Shown: piece after piece, positions 18,979-28,142 of the stretch | How the letters are laid out: every line of letters starts with the position of its first letter | How positions within the stretch are numbered: the first letter of the stretch is position 1 | Assembly: GCF_000507145.1 (NCBI RefSeq) | Contig: NZ_AYTO01000001.1 | Span: 1 to 64,000, forward strand | Reading direction: 5' to 3' | Origin: Bacillus tequilensis KCTC 13622 | GTDB lineage: Bacteria; Bacillota; Bacilli; Bacillales; Bacillaceae | DNA: 64,000 nucleotides | The notes under the pieces: generated by a model | The model's input: only the letters and a program-made list of their open reading frames with translations | What the model was told of the DNA's origin: nothing | The model's database searches: none | Program-made: the position numbers and the translations under genes

Positions 18979-20384
18979 TTAATAAGATGTTATCAACGGC
19001 ACCCATGCCGTTTTCAGTTTTTGGATGCCGAGCCTGATATCCTCTTCTGACAAACCGCCATAACCGATTAAGACAGAAGCAAAAGGCGTCTGTTCTTTAT
19101 ATGAGGGAGACACGGGATAGATGATTACATCGTGATCTGCGGCTGCTTGTATTGCTTCTTCCTCACTTGCTGGAAACAAAAGGCGCAGCAGGATGTGAAG
19201 CCTCGAATTCTTACCGAGAATCTCAACGGTGTTTCCTAGTTCAGAGCGGATGGCTTCTAACAGGATAGCGTGTTTTTTTCGGTATAAGCTTCTCATTCTA
19301 TTTATGTGTTTTTGCCACTCTCCGGTTTTGATGAAGTCTGCCAGTGCGAATTGCAAGTGGGCAGAGACGGTTTGCTTCATTAACTGATTGTTGTTTTTGA
19401 TCGATTTCATGAGTTCAGGGGGCACAATCATGAAGCTAAGCCGCAAGGAAGGCAGAAGTGACTTTGAGAAAGTACCAAGATATATGACTCTGCCATTTGG
19501 ATCAAGGCCTTGTAAAGACGGAATAGGATGGCCGCTGTAGCGAAATTCCCCATCATAATCATCCTCTATAATGAATTTGATTCTGCTGCCCATGCAAGCA
19601 GCTCCTGTCTGCGGGTTATCGTCATGATGGTCCCAAGCGGAAACTGATGTGAAGGAGTGGTATACATAAGATACGGATTCTGGCGGTAGAGCTCATCCGG
19701 CAGGACGCCTTCTGCATCAGTACAAATCGGAATGACATTCATGCGATGTGCTTCAAACATCCTTCTTGAACGGTGAAAGCCCGGTTCTTCAAACCCGATT
19801 TTTGTACCTGGTTTTAGCATAAGGCAAAGAATTTGCAGGAGCACGGTGGTTCCTGCGCCAATGATAATCTGGCCGGGCTCGCAATTTACTCCCCGAGACA
19901 GCCTGACGAACTGGGCAATCATGTGCCTGAGTTCGTATTCTCCTTGAGGGTCGCCAGAGGTGTGAAACGAATCGGAATAGCGATCCAGACTTTTTACTAT
20001 GCTTTTTCTCCATGCGTTAAAGGGAAAGAGGGCGGGATAAACATTGCCTTGATGAAAGTCAATAGCAGGTGCGTTCTTTTTAGGTGGGTCAGGCTGTACA
20101 GACTGCTGAATATGGTCAGGAGCTGACGGAAAGTCTGGTTCTACTTCCGCCGCGAACCAGCCGATTTTCGGCTTGCTTTTGACATAGCCTTCGGCAGTTA
20201 ATTGCTCGTAAGCTCGTTCTATTGTTGCCGTGCTGACATCGAGCAAGCTGGAGAGCCTGCGTTTTGAAGGAAGTTTTGTTCCCTTTGTGATTCTCGCATG
20301 TGAAATCTCTTGTTTGAAAAAGCTATAGAGCTGCTCATACAGCGGTGTTTTGCTCTTTTTATCAAGAAACGGCGTGACATCCAT
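18979..20384 (-). pseudogene. yhdI: MocR/GntR-type regulator with aminotransferase domain, broken by one frameshift
   Basis: Homologous text runs the whole length, in two frames. The N-terminal part (20384 down to about 19575) has a GntR winged helix (KLPSKRRLSSLLDVSTATIERAYEQL) and the start of a fold-type I aminotransferase-like domain. The C-terminal part (from about 19580 to 18979) continues with FIIEDDYDGEFRYSG and the PLP-binding region GTFSKSLLPSLRLSF. At the junction the frame slips within GAATCAAATTC; adding one base restores about 468 residues, the length expected for YhdI. A single-base deletion in an A-run, real or a sequencing error, is the simplest reading. The target genes are unknown. 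Confidence 0.85.
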
Positions 20385-20491
20385 CTCGTGTCTCCTTTTT
20401 ATCTGGCAGGGTCATTTTTTCTGATATTGGCTTTGGTAAATGCCATTTATTAGCTATGATCATTGTAACGAAAGGAAAGGGGATTGAGAAG

Positions 20492-20920
20492 ATGATTCAT
20501 ATCAAACAATTAACCACGAAAGAAGAATGGGCTGAATCGTATCCGGTCATGGGTGAATTGAGAACAGAGCTAGATATCGAGACATATCTGCAAAGGCTTG
20601 AAGCCTGTGTGCAGAAAGAATCGTATATGTTGTTTGCCTTATATGAAGATACAGCAATCAGAGCGCTGTGCGGCGCTCAGCCGAGGGTTTCCATTCATAA
20701 AGGAGAGCACTTGTGGGTTGCGGATCTAGTGACAACGGCACCTAGCCGATCAAAGGGATACGGCAAAATGCTTTTGGATTATGCCGCAGAATGGGCGAGA
20801 AAAGCCGGACTTGGTTTTGTCAGTCTTTCATCTGGCCTTCAGCGTAAAGACGCACATCGATTTTATACAGAAAAAATGGGTTTTGCTATAGAAAGCTATT
20901 TGTTCCGAAAACCGGTGTAA
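20492..20920 (+). CDS. yhdJ: GNAT-family N-acetyltransferase
   Basis: 142 residues. The GNAT acetyl-CoA binding segment reads LVTTAPSRSKGYGKMLLDYA, followed by the C-terminal KDAHRFYTEKMGF typical of the family. Substrate unknown. Start at 20492 (MIHIKQL) gives the length I recall; GGGGATTGAG lies just upstream. An in-frame ATG at 20456 would add 12 residues without a good ribosome site. Divergent from yhdI, which may regulate it (inference from MocR neighbourhood habits). Confidence 0.85.
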   Translation: MIHIKQLTTKEEWAESYPVMGELRTELDIETYLQRLEACVQKESYMLFALYEDTAIRALCGAQPRVSIHKGEHLWVADLVTTAPSRSKGYGKMLLDYAAEWARKAGLGFVSLSSGLQRKDAHRFYTEKMGFAIESYLFRKPV

Positions 20921-20922
20921 TG

Positions 20923-20952
20923 AAAAAAGACGCCTTTTCAGGCGTCTTTTTT
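20923..20952. terminator. Bidirectional terminator between yhdJ and yhdK
   Basis: A 12-bp perfect stem AAAAAAGACGCC/GGCGTCTTTTTT with loop TTTTCA. Confidence 0.93.
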
Positions 20953-21241
20953 AAAAGCCAAACTGTAAATTGGTATCAACAGATACAATGGTATACACAC
21001 AAATAATCACAAAGAGATTCAGTATGACGCCAAGCAGGCCGGGACCTGTGCGTCCTCTCTTGATGAAGAGTTCAATAACGCCAAACGGAACAGCAGCCAT
21101 GGCGAACGGAAGCATTTGATAGGAATAAAATGTGACGTTGCTGATAATCGCCAAATTCAGCAAGAGCAGGGACAGAACCGCTGTCCCGACAGAGATCCAG
21201 CCGAATACATTGTGTTCTTTAAAAATTCTTACCAGTTCCAT
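20951..21241 (-). CDS. yhdK: Negative regulator of SigM activity, membrane protein YhdK
   Basis: 96 residues with three hydrophobic segments (VFGWISVGTAVLSLLLLNLAII, MLPFAMAAVPFGVIELFI, GLLGVILNLFVIICVYTIV). Last gene of sigM-yhdL-yhdK, overlapping the end of yhdL by 13 bases. In B. subtilis YhdK forms a membrane complex with the anti-sigma factor YhdL to hold SigM inactive. Confidence 0.92.
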   Translation of the reverse strand: MELVRIFKEHNVFGWISVGTAVLSLLLLNLAIISNVTFYSYQMLPFAMAAVPFGVIELFIKRGRTGPGLLGVILNLFVIICVYTIVSVDTNLQFGF

Positions 21242-22305
21242 AATTCCACCTCGCCGACACTTGCTGATTTTACAGATTTGTTTTTCAGCATGCGCTGGAT
21301 TTCCTTGGTTGGTCCTGTAACGACCGAACCATATACATTAACACCGTTTTTCTCTACATAATCCAATCGCTTATCAACATGCAGGTCTTTTCGTTTTGAA
21401 ATGACCTGCGCCCATTTTTCGTGCTTGGATATGAATGTCAAGGCGTTGATAAACTGATCGCCATTTGACTTGCCTTTTGAATTAAGCGCAGCCAAGAATT
21501 TTGAATCCTTGCCAGGGTAGCCAAGTGGTTCTGTGTAGGCTGGCTCATTTGTGTTTTTCTCTGTTTCGATTGCATTCCACAAAAAGCTGACATCATAGCC
21601 TTTAAACTTGTTATACACTTCTTTCGTCGGGTATGCGCGGTCATATGAAAGGTAAACCTCGGATACCGTTCCTTCAGGCAATGACTTTAATGTTTTTTCT
21701 GCTTTTGCGGTTGTCTGTTCTGATGCATTTGATGGGTGTATAAAGTAATGTCCGGTTTTATGTGCTTCTAAGTCATAGTAGTTAACGGATGGCGCTTTTA
21801 CTTTGTTATAAAACATTTCAACCCGTTCATTCCCTACGGCAGCCGTCTTCGTGCCGATCTGCTTTTGCAGCGGGAATTCCGTATTCATACCAAACAGCTT
21901 CACTTGGCTTTTCAGTTCGGATGTATTAACAAGAACATTCGGCATGGTCAGGGCTACAGTGACTGCGGCGGTTTCCATAAATTCATTGCCGGTGCTGTGT
22001 TTTCCTCCCATTCCGTAATAGAGGTAGCTTCCCAGCGTGCAAAACGGCAAAATCATTAATGTCGAAATGACGGCAAGCACCGAAATTCGCAAATAAGACT
22101 TACGTTTGCCGTAAGCTAAAATCGCTTTTTGTTTTTCAGGACTGATGCCGACATCCCAATCGTGATCGTCCTCCAGCTCACTGTCAATCAGTTCCTGATA
22201 CACTTCAAGCTTTTCAAGTTCTTCCTCAAATGCAGTCATTTCCTGGTCGCTCATTTCTCCGTTTTTATATTGATCAAAACGCTTTTTAAATTCTTCATTC
22301 ATCAT
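21229..22305 (-). CDS. yhdL: Anti-sigma-M factor
   Basis: 358 residues. The N-terminal cytoplasmic domain of about 80 residues is acidic, and the single membrane helix (ISVLAVISTLMILPFCTLGSYLYY) is near residue 85-110, followed by a large extracytoplasmic domain. Known to sequester SigM; loss is lethal in B. subtilis through SigM over-activity. Start at 22305 (ATG) follows GAGGTG; GTG at 22311 and ATG at 22302 are alternatives. It overlaps the 3' end of sigM by 11 bases, giving translational coupling of sigma and anti-sigma. Confidence 0.93.
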   Translation of the reverse strand: MMNEEFKKRFDQYKNGEMSDQEMTAFEEELEKLEVYQELIDSELEDDHDWDVGISPEKQKAILAYGKRKSYLRISVLAVISTLMILPFCTLGSYLYYGMGGKHSTGNEFMETAAVTVALTMPNVLVNTSELKSQVKLFGMNTEFPLQKQIGTKTAAVGNERVEMFYNKVKAPSVNYYDLEAHKTGHYFIHPSNASEQTTAKAEKTLKSLPEGTVSEVYLSYDRAYPTKEVYNKFKGYDVSFLWNAIETEKNTNEPAYTEPLGYPGKDSKFLAALNSKGKSNGDQFINALTFISKHEKWAQVISKRKDLHVDKRLDYVEKNGVNVYGSVVTGPTKEIQRMLKNKSVKSASVGEVELWNW

Positions 22306-22786
22306 TAACACCTCTATTATAAAGTGCTTTCAGCCGCTGTCTGGCACGAAATAAAACACTTTTAAAATTAGCCTCTGAAATATTCATAATATGGGATGCT
22401 TCTTTGTAATTTAGCTCTTTTAAATAATATAGCGTTAAGGCCTCCCGATAATTATCAGGGAGCTCGGACATATAACCAGTCAGCACTTCCTTTATCTCTA
22501 CCTGATGGGCAGGGCTTTGAACAGCATTCTGAAAGAGGCTTCCGATTATGTCATCGGAAATCGTTACTTCTTTCTTATGCTTTCTGACGTAATCAATGAA
22601 GGCGTTTCGCGCCACTTGAAAAAGCCAGGGCTTTACTTTGCTGTGATCATAGGAGTGAATGTGTATGTATGCCCGCATAAAGGTTTCCTGCAGCAAGTCT
22701 TCGGCAAGATGCTTGTCTTTTGTCATGGAGAGCAGGAACCTGTAAACATCATTCATGTACAATTGGTAAATTTCATCGATCGTCAC
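22295..22786 (-). CDS. sigM: ECF RNA polymerase sigma factor SigM
   Basis: 163 residues. Region 2 (MNDVYRFLLSMTKDKHLAEDLLQETFMRAY with KVKPWLFQVARNAFIDYVRKHKK) and region 4 (MSELPDNYREALTLYYLKELNYKEASHIMNISEANFKSVLFRARQRLK) are clear. Controls the envelope-stress regulon for peptidoglycan synthesis and antibiotic or salt tolerance. Start is GTG at 22786 with AAAGG 4 bases upstream. Preceded by its own promoter and followed by its anti-sigma genes. Confidence 0.96.
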   Translation of the reverse strand: MTIDEIYQLYMNDVYRFLLSMTKDKHLAEDLLQETFMRAYIHIHSYDHSKVKPWLFQVARNAFIDYVRKHKKEVTISDDIIGSLFQNAVQSPAHQVEIKEVLTGYMSELPDNYREALTLYYLKELNYKEASHIMNISEANFKSVLFRARQRLKALYNRGVNDE

Positions 22787-22811
22787 TGCCTTTTCTCCCC
22801 TCTATGTTATA

Positions 22812-22838
22812 CACGCATAAGAAAGGTTTAAAGTTGCA
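22812..22838 (-). promoter_or_regulatory. Autoregulatory sigma-M promoter
   Basis: Minus strand TGCAAC (22838-22833), 17 bases, CGTG (22815-22812) followed by TAT. The -35 matches the ECF AAC core and the -10 resembles CGTC. SigM is known to drive its own operon. Confidence 0.75.
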
Positions 22839-22982
22839 CATTACGTACAAACGGCTTTTTTATACCTAATCAAACACCATTTCTATATAGTACCCAAAAA
22901 TAGCCTTAAAAGATAGTGTTGAGAAATGTTTAACATTTTTCTCAACTGGGAAAAGATAGTGAAAAAGTGAAGGAGTGGCACA

Positions 22983-23978
22983 ATGGAATATACCAGTATT
23001 GCAGATACGGGAATCAAAGCCTCCAGAATAGGCCTCGGCACATGGGCGATTGGCGGAAGCATGTGGGGCGGCACTGACGAAAAAACATCCATCAAAACAA
23101 TCCGCGCCGCTCTTGATCAAGGGATCACACTGATTGACACCGCGCCGGCTTACGGCTTCGGACAGTCCGAAGAAATCGTCGGGAAGGCGATCAAGGAGCA
23201 CGGCAACAGAGATCGGGTGATTCTCGCAACGAAAACGGCCCTTGACTGGAAGAACAACCAGCTTTTCCGCCATGCGAACAGAGCGAGGATCATAGAGGAA
23301 GTTGAGGATTCGTTGAAAAGGCTTCAAACGGATTATATTGATCTTTATCAGGTGCATTGGCCCGACCCGCTTGTGCCAATTGAAGAAACAGCTGAAGTTA
23401 TGAAGGAATTATATGACGCCGGAAAAATCCGGGCGATTGGCGTCAGCAATTTTTCAGTTGAGCAAATGGATACATTTCGAGCGGCAGCACCGCTTCATAC
23501 GATTCAGCCTCCATATAATCTGTTTGAAAGAGAAATCGAAGAGAATGTTCTTCCGTATGCGAAAGATAAACAGATCACAACTTTATTATACGGCAGTTTA
23601 TGCAGAGGACTGTTAACAGGTAAAATGACCGAAACTTATACTTTTGAGGGCGATGACCTGAGAAATCACGATCCGAAATTTCAGAAGCCCCGCTTTAAAG
23701 AGTACCTTTCTGCTGTCAATCAATTGGATGAGCTGGCGAAGACGCGATATGGAAAATCAGTGATTCACTTGGCCGTCAGATGGATTTTAGATCAGCCGGG
23801 AGCGGATATTGCTCTTTGGGGGGCAAGAAAGCCTGAGCAGGTTGAGGCTGTATCTGAGATAACAGGCTGGACGCTGAGCAGCGAAGATCAAAGAGACATC
23901 AACAACATCTTGGAACATACGATATCAGACCCGGTCGGGCCGGAGTTTATGGCACCGCCGACCAGAGAGGAAATATAA
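22983..23978 (+). CDS. yhdN: Aldo/keto reductase YhdN
   Basis: 331 residues, AKR family 11-like. Catalytic tetrad motifs: DTAPAYGFGQSE (Asp and Tyr), ATKTALDW (Lys) and YQVHWPDPL (His). The C-terminal NADPH loop includes LWGARKPEQVE. NADPH-dependent reduction of small aldehydes such as methylglyoxal is known for this enzyme; a detoxification role is likely. AAGGAG precedes the ATG. Divergent from sigM, with its own terminator. Confidence 0.93.
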   Translation: MEYTSIADTGIKASRIGLGTWAIGGSMWGGTDEKTSIKTIRAALDQGITLIDTAPAYGFGQSEEIVGKAIKEHGNRDRVILATKTALDWKNNQLFRHANRARIIEEVEDSLKRLQTDYIDLYQVHWPDPLVPIEETAEVMKELYDAGKIRAIGVSNFSVEQMDTFRAAAPLHTIQPPYNLFEREIEENVLPYAKDKQITTLLYGSLCRGLLTGKMTETYTFEGDDLRNHDPKFQKPRFKEYLSAVNQLDELAKTRYGKSVIHLAVRWILDQPGADIALWGARKPEQVEAVSEITGWTLSSEDQRDINNILEHTISDPVGPEFMAPPTREEI

Positions 23979-23980
23979 CA

Positions 23981-24008
23981 AAGCTGAGGACGAATCCTCA
24001 GCTTTTTG
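23981..24008 (+). terminator. Intrinsic terminator of yhdN
   Basis: A 10-bp perfect stem AAGCTGAGGA/TCCTCAGCTT with loop CGAA, then T-run. Confidence 0.92.
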
Positions 24009-24111
24009 GCGTTTTAACTGGAGAATTCTTAAAAATTAGTACCAGGTAATAAAAAATATTGTTATAATAGATAACAGAAAGAATCATTGATTACGACAAA
24101 GGAAGTGCGAT

Positions 24112-24711
24112 ATGTATAAGTTTTGTGCAAATGCTTTAAAAGTTCTTCTTTCTCTTCGCGGAGGAGTGAAGGTGTATAACAAAGAAAACCTTCCGGCCGA
24201 TTCAGGTTTTGTCATCGCGTGTACACACTCCGGCTGGGTTGATGTGATCACACTCGGAGTCGGGATTCTTCCTTATCAAATACACTACATGGCGAAAAAA
24301 GAGCTTTTTCAAAATAAATGGATCGGTTCGTTTCTGAAGAAAATTCATGCCTTTCCGGTTGATCGGGAAAATCCCGGGCCAAGCAGTATTAAAACACCGA
24401 TTAAGCTGCTGAAAGAAGGCGAGATCGTCGGTATCTTCCCAAGCGGAACAAGAACCTCTGAGGACGTGCCTTTGAAAAGAGGCGCGGTAACGATTGCGCA
24501 AATGGGGAAAGCGCCGCTCGTTCCTGCTGCATATCAGGGCCCTTCAAGCGGAAAGGAATTGTTCAAAAAAGGAAAAATGAGGCTGATTATCGGTGAGCCG
24601 CTTCACCAGGCTGATTTTGCCCACCTGCCGTCTAAGGAAAGACTTGCAGCCATGACAGAGGCTTTGAATGAGCGGATTAAAGAATTAGAGGATAAACTAG
24701 AACAGCTATAA
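24112..24711 (+). CDS. plsC: 1-acyl-sn-glycerol-3-phosphate acyltransferase
   Basis: 199 residues (formerly YhdO). Transfers an acyl chain to lysophosphatidate to make phosphatidate at the membrane. Acyltransferase motif I HX4D is seen as HSGWVD near residue 43, motif II around FPVDRENPG, and motif III FPSGTRTSE near residue 108. GGAAGTG lies 7 bases before the ATG. Essential for phospholipid synthesis in B. subtilis. Confidence 0.94.
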   Translation: MYKFCANALKVLLSLRGGVKVYNKENLPADSGFVIACTHSGWVDVITLGVGILPYQIHYMAKKELFQNKWIGSFLKKIHAFPVDRENPGPSSIKTPIKLLKEGEIVGIFPSGTRTSEDVPLKRGAVTIAQMGKAPLVPAAYQGPSSGKELFKKGKMRLIIGEPLHQADFAHLPSKERLAAMTEALNERIKELEDKLEQL

Positions 24712-24746
24712 GGCACGTACTGTACAAAGTTTCCTTCAAAGAAAAT

Positions 24747-24776
24747 AAAAAAGCACCTTGTAAAAGGTGCTTTTTT
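24747..24776. terminator. Bidirectional terminator between plsC and yhdP
   Basis: Stem AAGCACCTT/AAGGTGCTT (24751-24759 with 24764-24772) extended by an A-run and a T-run. Confidence 0.92.
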
Positions 24777-24777
24777 A

Positions 24778-26112
24778 TTATGCTTCCTGCTGTTCAGCAG
24801 CTTCCAGAAGTTCTTCTTCTTGAAGTTTTTTCACTTCAATATAAGCGACATGGTGGCCGTCGATTTCGTTAATGATGAATTCGCAGCCTTCTTCGATGAT
24901 AGAATCGTTTTTTTCCACATCGTATTTTTGGGTAAGGAACCAGCCGCCGATTGTATCGACTTCTTCGTTCTCTAAGTGAATGCCGAGCAGGTCGTTGACT
25001 TGGTCGATTAACACTTTTCCGTCAAGAATATAATGGCCTTCAGCGATTTTGCGGATTTCGTTAATTTCATCAATGTCAAACTCATCGCGAATTTCGCCAA
25101 CGATCTCTTCAATAATGTCTTCAACCGTCACAAGCCCGGCAGTACCGCCGTATTCATCAGACAGGATGGCCATGTGGACCCTGTCTTTTTGCATTTTGAC
25201 AAGAAGATCTTGGATCGGCGCAGATTCAATGACATGAATGATCGGGTTGACGAATTGTGAAATCGTGGAATCAACTGATACCTCGCCGCTGATGCAGGCG
25301 GTCAGCACTTCTTTAATATTAATAACCCCGATAATATTATCCTTATCGCCCTCTTCCACAGGGTAGCGGGTATATTTTTCAATCTGAATGATCTCCATCA
25401 TTTCAGAAATTTTGATATCATGCGGAAGGCTGACAATTTCGGTCCGCGGAATCATAATTTCTTTCGCGAGCCTGTCGTCAAATTCAAAGATTTTATTCAC
25501 ATATTTAAACTCTGACTGGTTAATTTCACCGCTTTTATAGCTTTCAGAAAGAATGATTCGCAGCTCTTCTTCAGAGTGAGCGAGTTCGTTTTCTGAAACG
25601 CTCTCCAGGCCAAATGCTTTTGTCAATAACCGTGCGGAATTGTTCAAAAGCCAGATGAACGGGAACATGATGCGGTAAAACCAAATCAGCGGTTTCGCAA
25701 ACAGCATAGACACGGATTCCGCCTTTTGGATAGCGAATGTCTTAGGTGCAAGTTCTCCGACAACGACGTGCAGGAACGTGATAATAGCATACGCAAAAAT
25801 AAACGATATCACATGTGAAATGGAACCTGGAACGTTCAATTGTACGAAAAGCGGGTGAAGCAGCCTTTCAATCGTTGATTCACCTAAAACCCCTAATCCG
25901 ATGGAAGTCAATGTAATTCCGAGCTGGCACGCAGATAAATATTCATCAAGATGCGTGGTCACTTTTTTTACGGCTATTGCTGCTTTATTTCCTTCCGCAA
26001 TCAGCTGATCGATCCGTGAGCCTCTGATTCTGATAATGGCAAACTCAGATGCTACGAAAAATGCCGTCAGGGCGATTAAAACAGCGACTAAAATCAAATT
26101 CACTATGTCCAA
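24778..26112 (-). CDS. yhdP: CNNM/CorC-family membrane protein, magnesium efflux-associated (MpfA)
   Basis: 444 residues: a DUF21/CNNM transmembrane domain (1-180, opening [33 protein letters not shown]), two CBS domains ([10 protein letters not shown]... and the IPIHDLL-like segment with [28 protein letters not shown]), then a CorC_HlyC C-terminal domain. YhdP/MpfA is known in B. subtilis for Mg2+ efflux and tolerance. Start is TTG at 26112; the only strong ribosome site lies 36 bases upstream beyond a stem-loop (see regulatory entry). Downstream of yhdQ on the same strand. Paralog of yhdT 2 kb away. Confidence 0.93.
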   Translation of the reverse strand: MDIVNLILVAVLIALTAFFVASEFAIIRIRGSRIDQLIAEGNKAAIAVKKVTTHLDEYLSACQLGITLTSIGLGVLGESTIERLLHPLFVQLNVPGSISHVISFIFAYAIITFLHVVVGELAPKTFAIQKAESVSMLFAKPLIWFYRIMFPFIWLLNNSARLLTKAFGLESVSENELAHSEEELRIILSESYKSGEINQSEFKYVNKIFEFDDRLAKEIMIPRTEIVSLPHDIKISEMMEIIQIEKYTRYPVEEGDKDNIIGVINIKEVLTACISGEVSVDSTISQFVNPIIHVIESAPIQDLLVKMQKDRVHMAILSDEYGGTAGLVTVEDIIEEIVGEIRDEFDIDEINEIRKIAEGHYILDGKVLIDQVNDLLGIHLENEEVDTIGGWFLTQKYDVEKNDSIIEEGCEFIINEIDGHHVAYIEVKKLQEEELLEAAEQQEA

Positions 26113-26156
26113 TTAGAACCTTCACTCTAGCAATGAGAATGAAGGTAACACCTCCT
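26113..26156 (-). promoter_or_regulatory. Translation initiation region of yhdP with a stem-loop between SD and start
   Basis: Minus strand: SD AGGAGGTG (26156-26149), TT, then an 11-bp stem (26146-26136 with 26128-26118, one U-G pair) with a 7-nt loop, then TCTAA and the TTG start. Linear spacing is 36 nt; with the stem-loop folded, 7 nt remain. The stem 5' arm (ACCTTC) can alternatively pair with AGGT of the SD. Confidence 0.8.
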
Positions 26157-26172
26157 GTTAAATAAAATAGTT

Positions 26173-26604
26173 TTAACTTAACAGCAGCATAAATGATTGG
26201 AGCACGGCGAGCTTTTCAGGTGTGAGCTTGCTTTTCAGCTTGTCACGATCCTCGGGCTCAAGCCGTTCAAACCGATGCAAGATTCCGGAGATGTTTTGAT
26301 TCATATGGTCAATTTCTAATGCCAGATTTCCAATTTCATCATGATTTTCAGCTGAAGAGGGAAACTGGTTCTCCAGTCGATCTTTAATATCGGACAGGGC
26401 CAATCGCTGCTTCTTGCAATCTACAATAAATATAAGCCGTTTGAGTGCATATTTGTCGTAGTAACGGTAATTCGAACAGGATCTGGCCGGCGTAAGCAGA
26501 CCGAGATTCGTATAATAGTCAACTGTCCGTTTCGTTACTCCGGCAAGTGCCGCTAGTTCACTGATGCGATAAGTCTCAGCCCCATCTAAATCCCTCCCAA
26601 CCAT
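26173..26604 (-). CDS. yhdQ: MerR-family transcriptional regulator
   Basis: About 143 residues from the ATG at 26604. MerR winged helix: YRISELAALAGVTKRTVDYYTNLGLLTPA with NYRYYDKYALKRL, then a coiled-coil dimerisation helix. Named cueR in B. subtilis, but the C-terminal metal-loop cysteine pair of CueR proteins is absent: the only Cys are in ARSCSNY and VDCKKQ. No ribosome site precedes 26604, and the frame stays open to a TTG at 26709, so the start is uncertain; the message could be leaderless. It precedes yhdP on the same strand. Confidence 0.8.
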   Translation of the reverse strand: MVGRDLDGAETYRISELAALAGVTKRTVDYYTNLGLLTPARSCSNYRYYDKYALKRLIFIVDCKKQRLALSDIKDRLENQFPSSAENHDEIGNLALEIDHMNQNISGILHRFERLEPEDRDKLKSKLTPEKLAVLQSFMLLLS

Positions 26605-26757
26605 CACGTTATAGTTATGAGAATAGTTTAATATATGAACGGTGTCTTGCACAAGTTTATTGTTTTTTATACGAAAATTGGAAGGTGTGGAATTCGCAAA
26701 CTGATTCAAGTAACATAGAAAGAAAGAATTTTCAAATTTTATATGCGGAAGGGACAG

Positions 26758-27939
26758 ATGACATTGGCAGGATTAGCGCGGGAAATTGAAGAAAACTTAC
26801 ATAAAGGATCATGGATCCGCAAGCTGTTTGATGAAGGCGCAAGGCTAAAGAAAGAGTTCGGAGATGACCAGGTGTTTGATTTTTCACTAGGCAACCCGAT
26901 TGTGGAACCGCCTGAAGCTTTTAAGAGAGCGTTAATAGAGGAAGCTGAAAAAGGTCATCACGGATACATACAAAACCAAGGACTTCCTGCAGCGAGAGAA
27001 AAAGTCGCGCAATTTCTGGCGACCCGTTTTGAAGCGGAGTTCTCGGCGGAACGCATCGTCATGACAGTGGGTGCTGGCGGTGCCTTGAATGTCGCGTTAA
27101 AAAGTATCATAAACCCGGGTGAAGAGGTTATCATTCTCGCACCTTATTTTGCCGAGTATAAATTGTATATTGAGAACTACGGGGGCAAGGCTGTCAGCTG
27201 CCCGTTGACGTCCCGGTTCGAGATTGATATTGAAGCGGTAAGGCAATCGATCACTCCAAACACGAAAGGGCTGATCCTCAATACACCTCATAACCCGACA
27301 GGCACTGTTCTCAGCCAGAAAAATATCGATGATTTAGGGGCTTTATTAAAAGAAGTAGAAGAGAAGAGCGGTCAGACGATTTATGTGCTGTTTGATGAAC
27401 CGTACAGTCAATTAATCTATGATGAGGAATTGGCAAATCCGTTTCAATCATATCATCGGGTGATTTTGGCGAGTTCATTCAGTAAGGATCTCGGGATAGC
27501 CGGGGAGCGGATCGGGTATATCGGGTTGGACGGCAAGATGCCGGATGCCGGCCTTTTAATCAACGCTTTTGTGTATTGTAATCGAACGCTTGGATTTGTG
27601 AATGCGCCTGTCATGATGCAGCGGGCTGTGGCAAGAATGAATGATTTAAGAGTAGACGCAAGCGCTTATAAAGAGCGCAGGAATTTAATGGTCGGCATTT
27701 TAAAGGAAGCCGGTTTTGAATTTGAAATGCCGAAGGGGGGCTTCTTCGTTTTTCCGAAATCGCCAATAGAAGATGAAGTCGCTTTTTGCGTGCACGCCGC
27801 CCAAAAATACAAATTATTAATCGTGCCGAGCAGCGGTTTTGGAATGAAGGGGCATTTCCGTTTATCCTTCAGTGTGCCGATCGAGCAGATTAAAAATTCA
27901 AGGGATATTTTCGTATCCTTATATAAAGATTTTGCTTAG
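26758..27939 (+). CDS. yhdR: PLP-dependent aminotransferase (aspartate aminotransferase-like)
   Basis: 393 residues, fold-type I aminotransferase. The PLP-anchoring Lys is in [27 protein letters not shown] and FDEPYS carry the conserved Asn and Asp, and HFRLSFSVP the substrate-binding Arg. Start chosen at 26758 because GGAAGGGA lies 5 bases upstream; an in-frame ATG at 26743 lacks a site. Annotated as an aspartate aminotransferase homolog; true substrate unknown. Divergent from yhdQ. Confidence 0.9.
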   Translation: MTLAGLAREIEENLHKGSWIRKLFDEGARLKKEFGDDQVFDFSLGNPIVEPPEAFKRALIEEAEKGHHGYIQNQGLPAAREKVAQFLATRFEAEFSAERIVMTVGAGGALNVALKSIINPGEEVIILAPYFAEYKLYIENYGGKAVSCPLTSRFEIDIEAVRQSITPNTKGLILNTPHNPTGTVLSQKNIDDLGALLKEVEEKSGQTIYVLFDEPYSQLIYDEELANPFQSYHRVILASSFSKDLGIAGERIGYIGLDGKMPDAGLLINAFVYCNRTLGFVNAPVMMQRAVARMNDLRVDASAYKERRNLMVGILKEAGFEFEMPKGGFFVFPKSPIEDEVAFCVHAAQKYKLLIVPSSGFGMKGHFRLSFSVPIEQIKNSRDIFVSLYKDFA

Positions 27940-27948
27940 GAAAGCAAA

Positions 27949-27988
27949 GAAAAAGAAAACGGCTAGAATGCTGTTTTCTTTTTTTATA
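27949..27988 (+). terminator. Intrinsic terminator of yhdR
   Basis: Stem AAAGAAAAC..GC with GC..GTTTTCTTT, loop TAGAAT, followed by a T-run. Confidence 0.8.
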
Positions 27989-28121
27989 TTCACCTCTCCT
28001 TTTCCAATCCATTCGCTCCGTGATAAAAGTCTAAAAATTAAAAATCAAAAATCAATTTTTGGAATGAGTTGTGTTACAATAAAATATACAATTTATAATC
28101 GAACTTTGACTTGGAGGTGGT

Positions 28122-28142
28122 ATGATGGGGCCCTCAGCTTAG
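28122..28142 (+). CDS. Possible six-residue leader peptide upstream of yhdT
   Basis: ATGATGGGGCCC... encodes MMGPSA then TAG. A good ribosome site (GGAGGTGG) ends 2-4 bases before the first ATG and is closer to optimal for the second. It lies 89 bases before yhdT in a leader with other regulatory-looking sequence. Short peptides with Pro codons upstream of magnesium transport genes are known elsewhere (mgtL-type); any such role here is inference. Confidence 0.35.
   Translation: MMGPSA

Noticed and set aside
18979-20384. Programmed ribosomal frameshift in yhdI
   Set aside because: No slippery heptamer with a downstream pseudoknot was seen, and relatives have a continuous frame. A one-base deletion is simpler.
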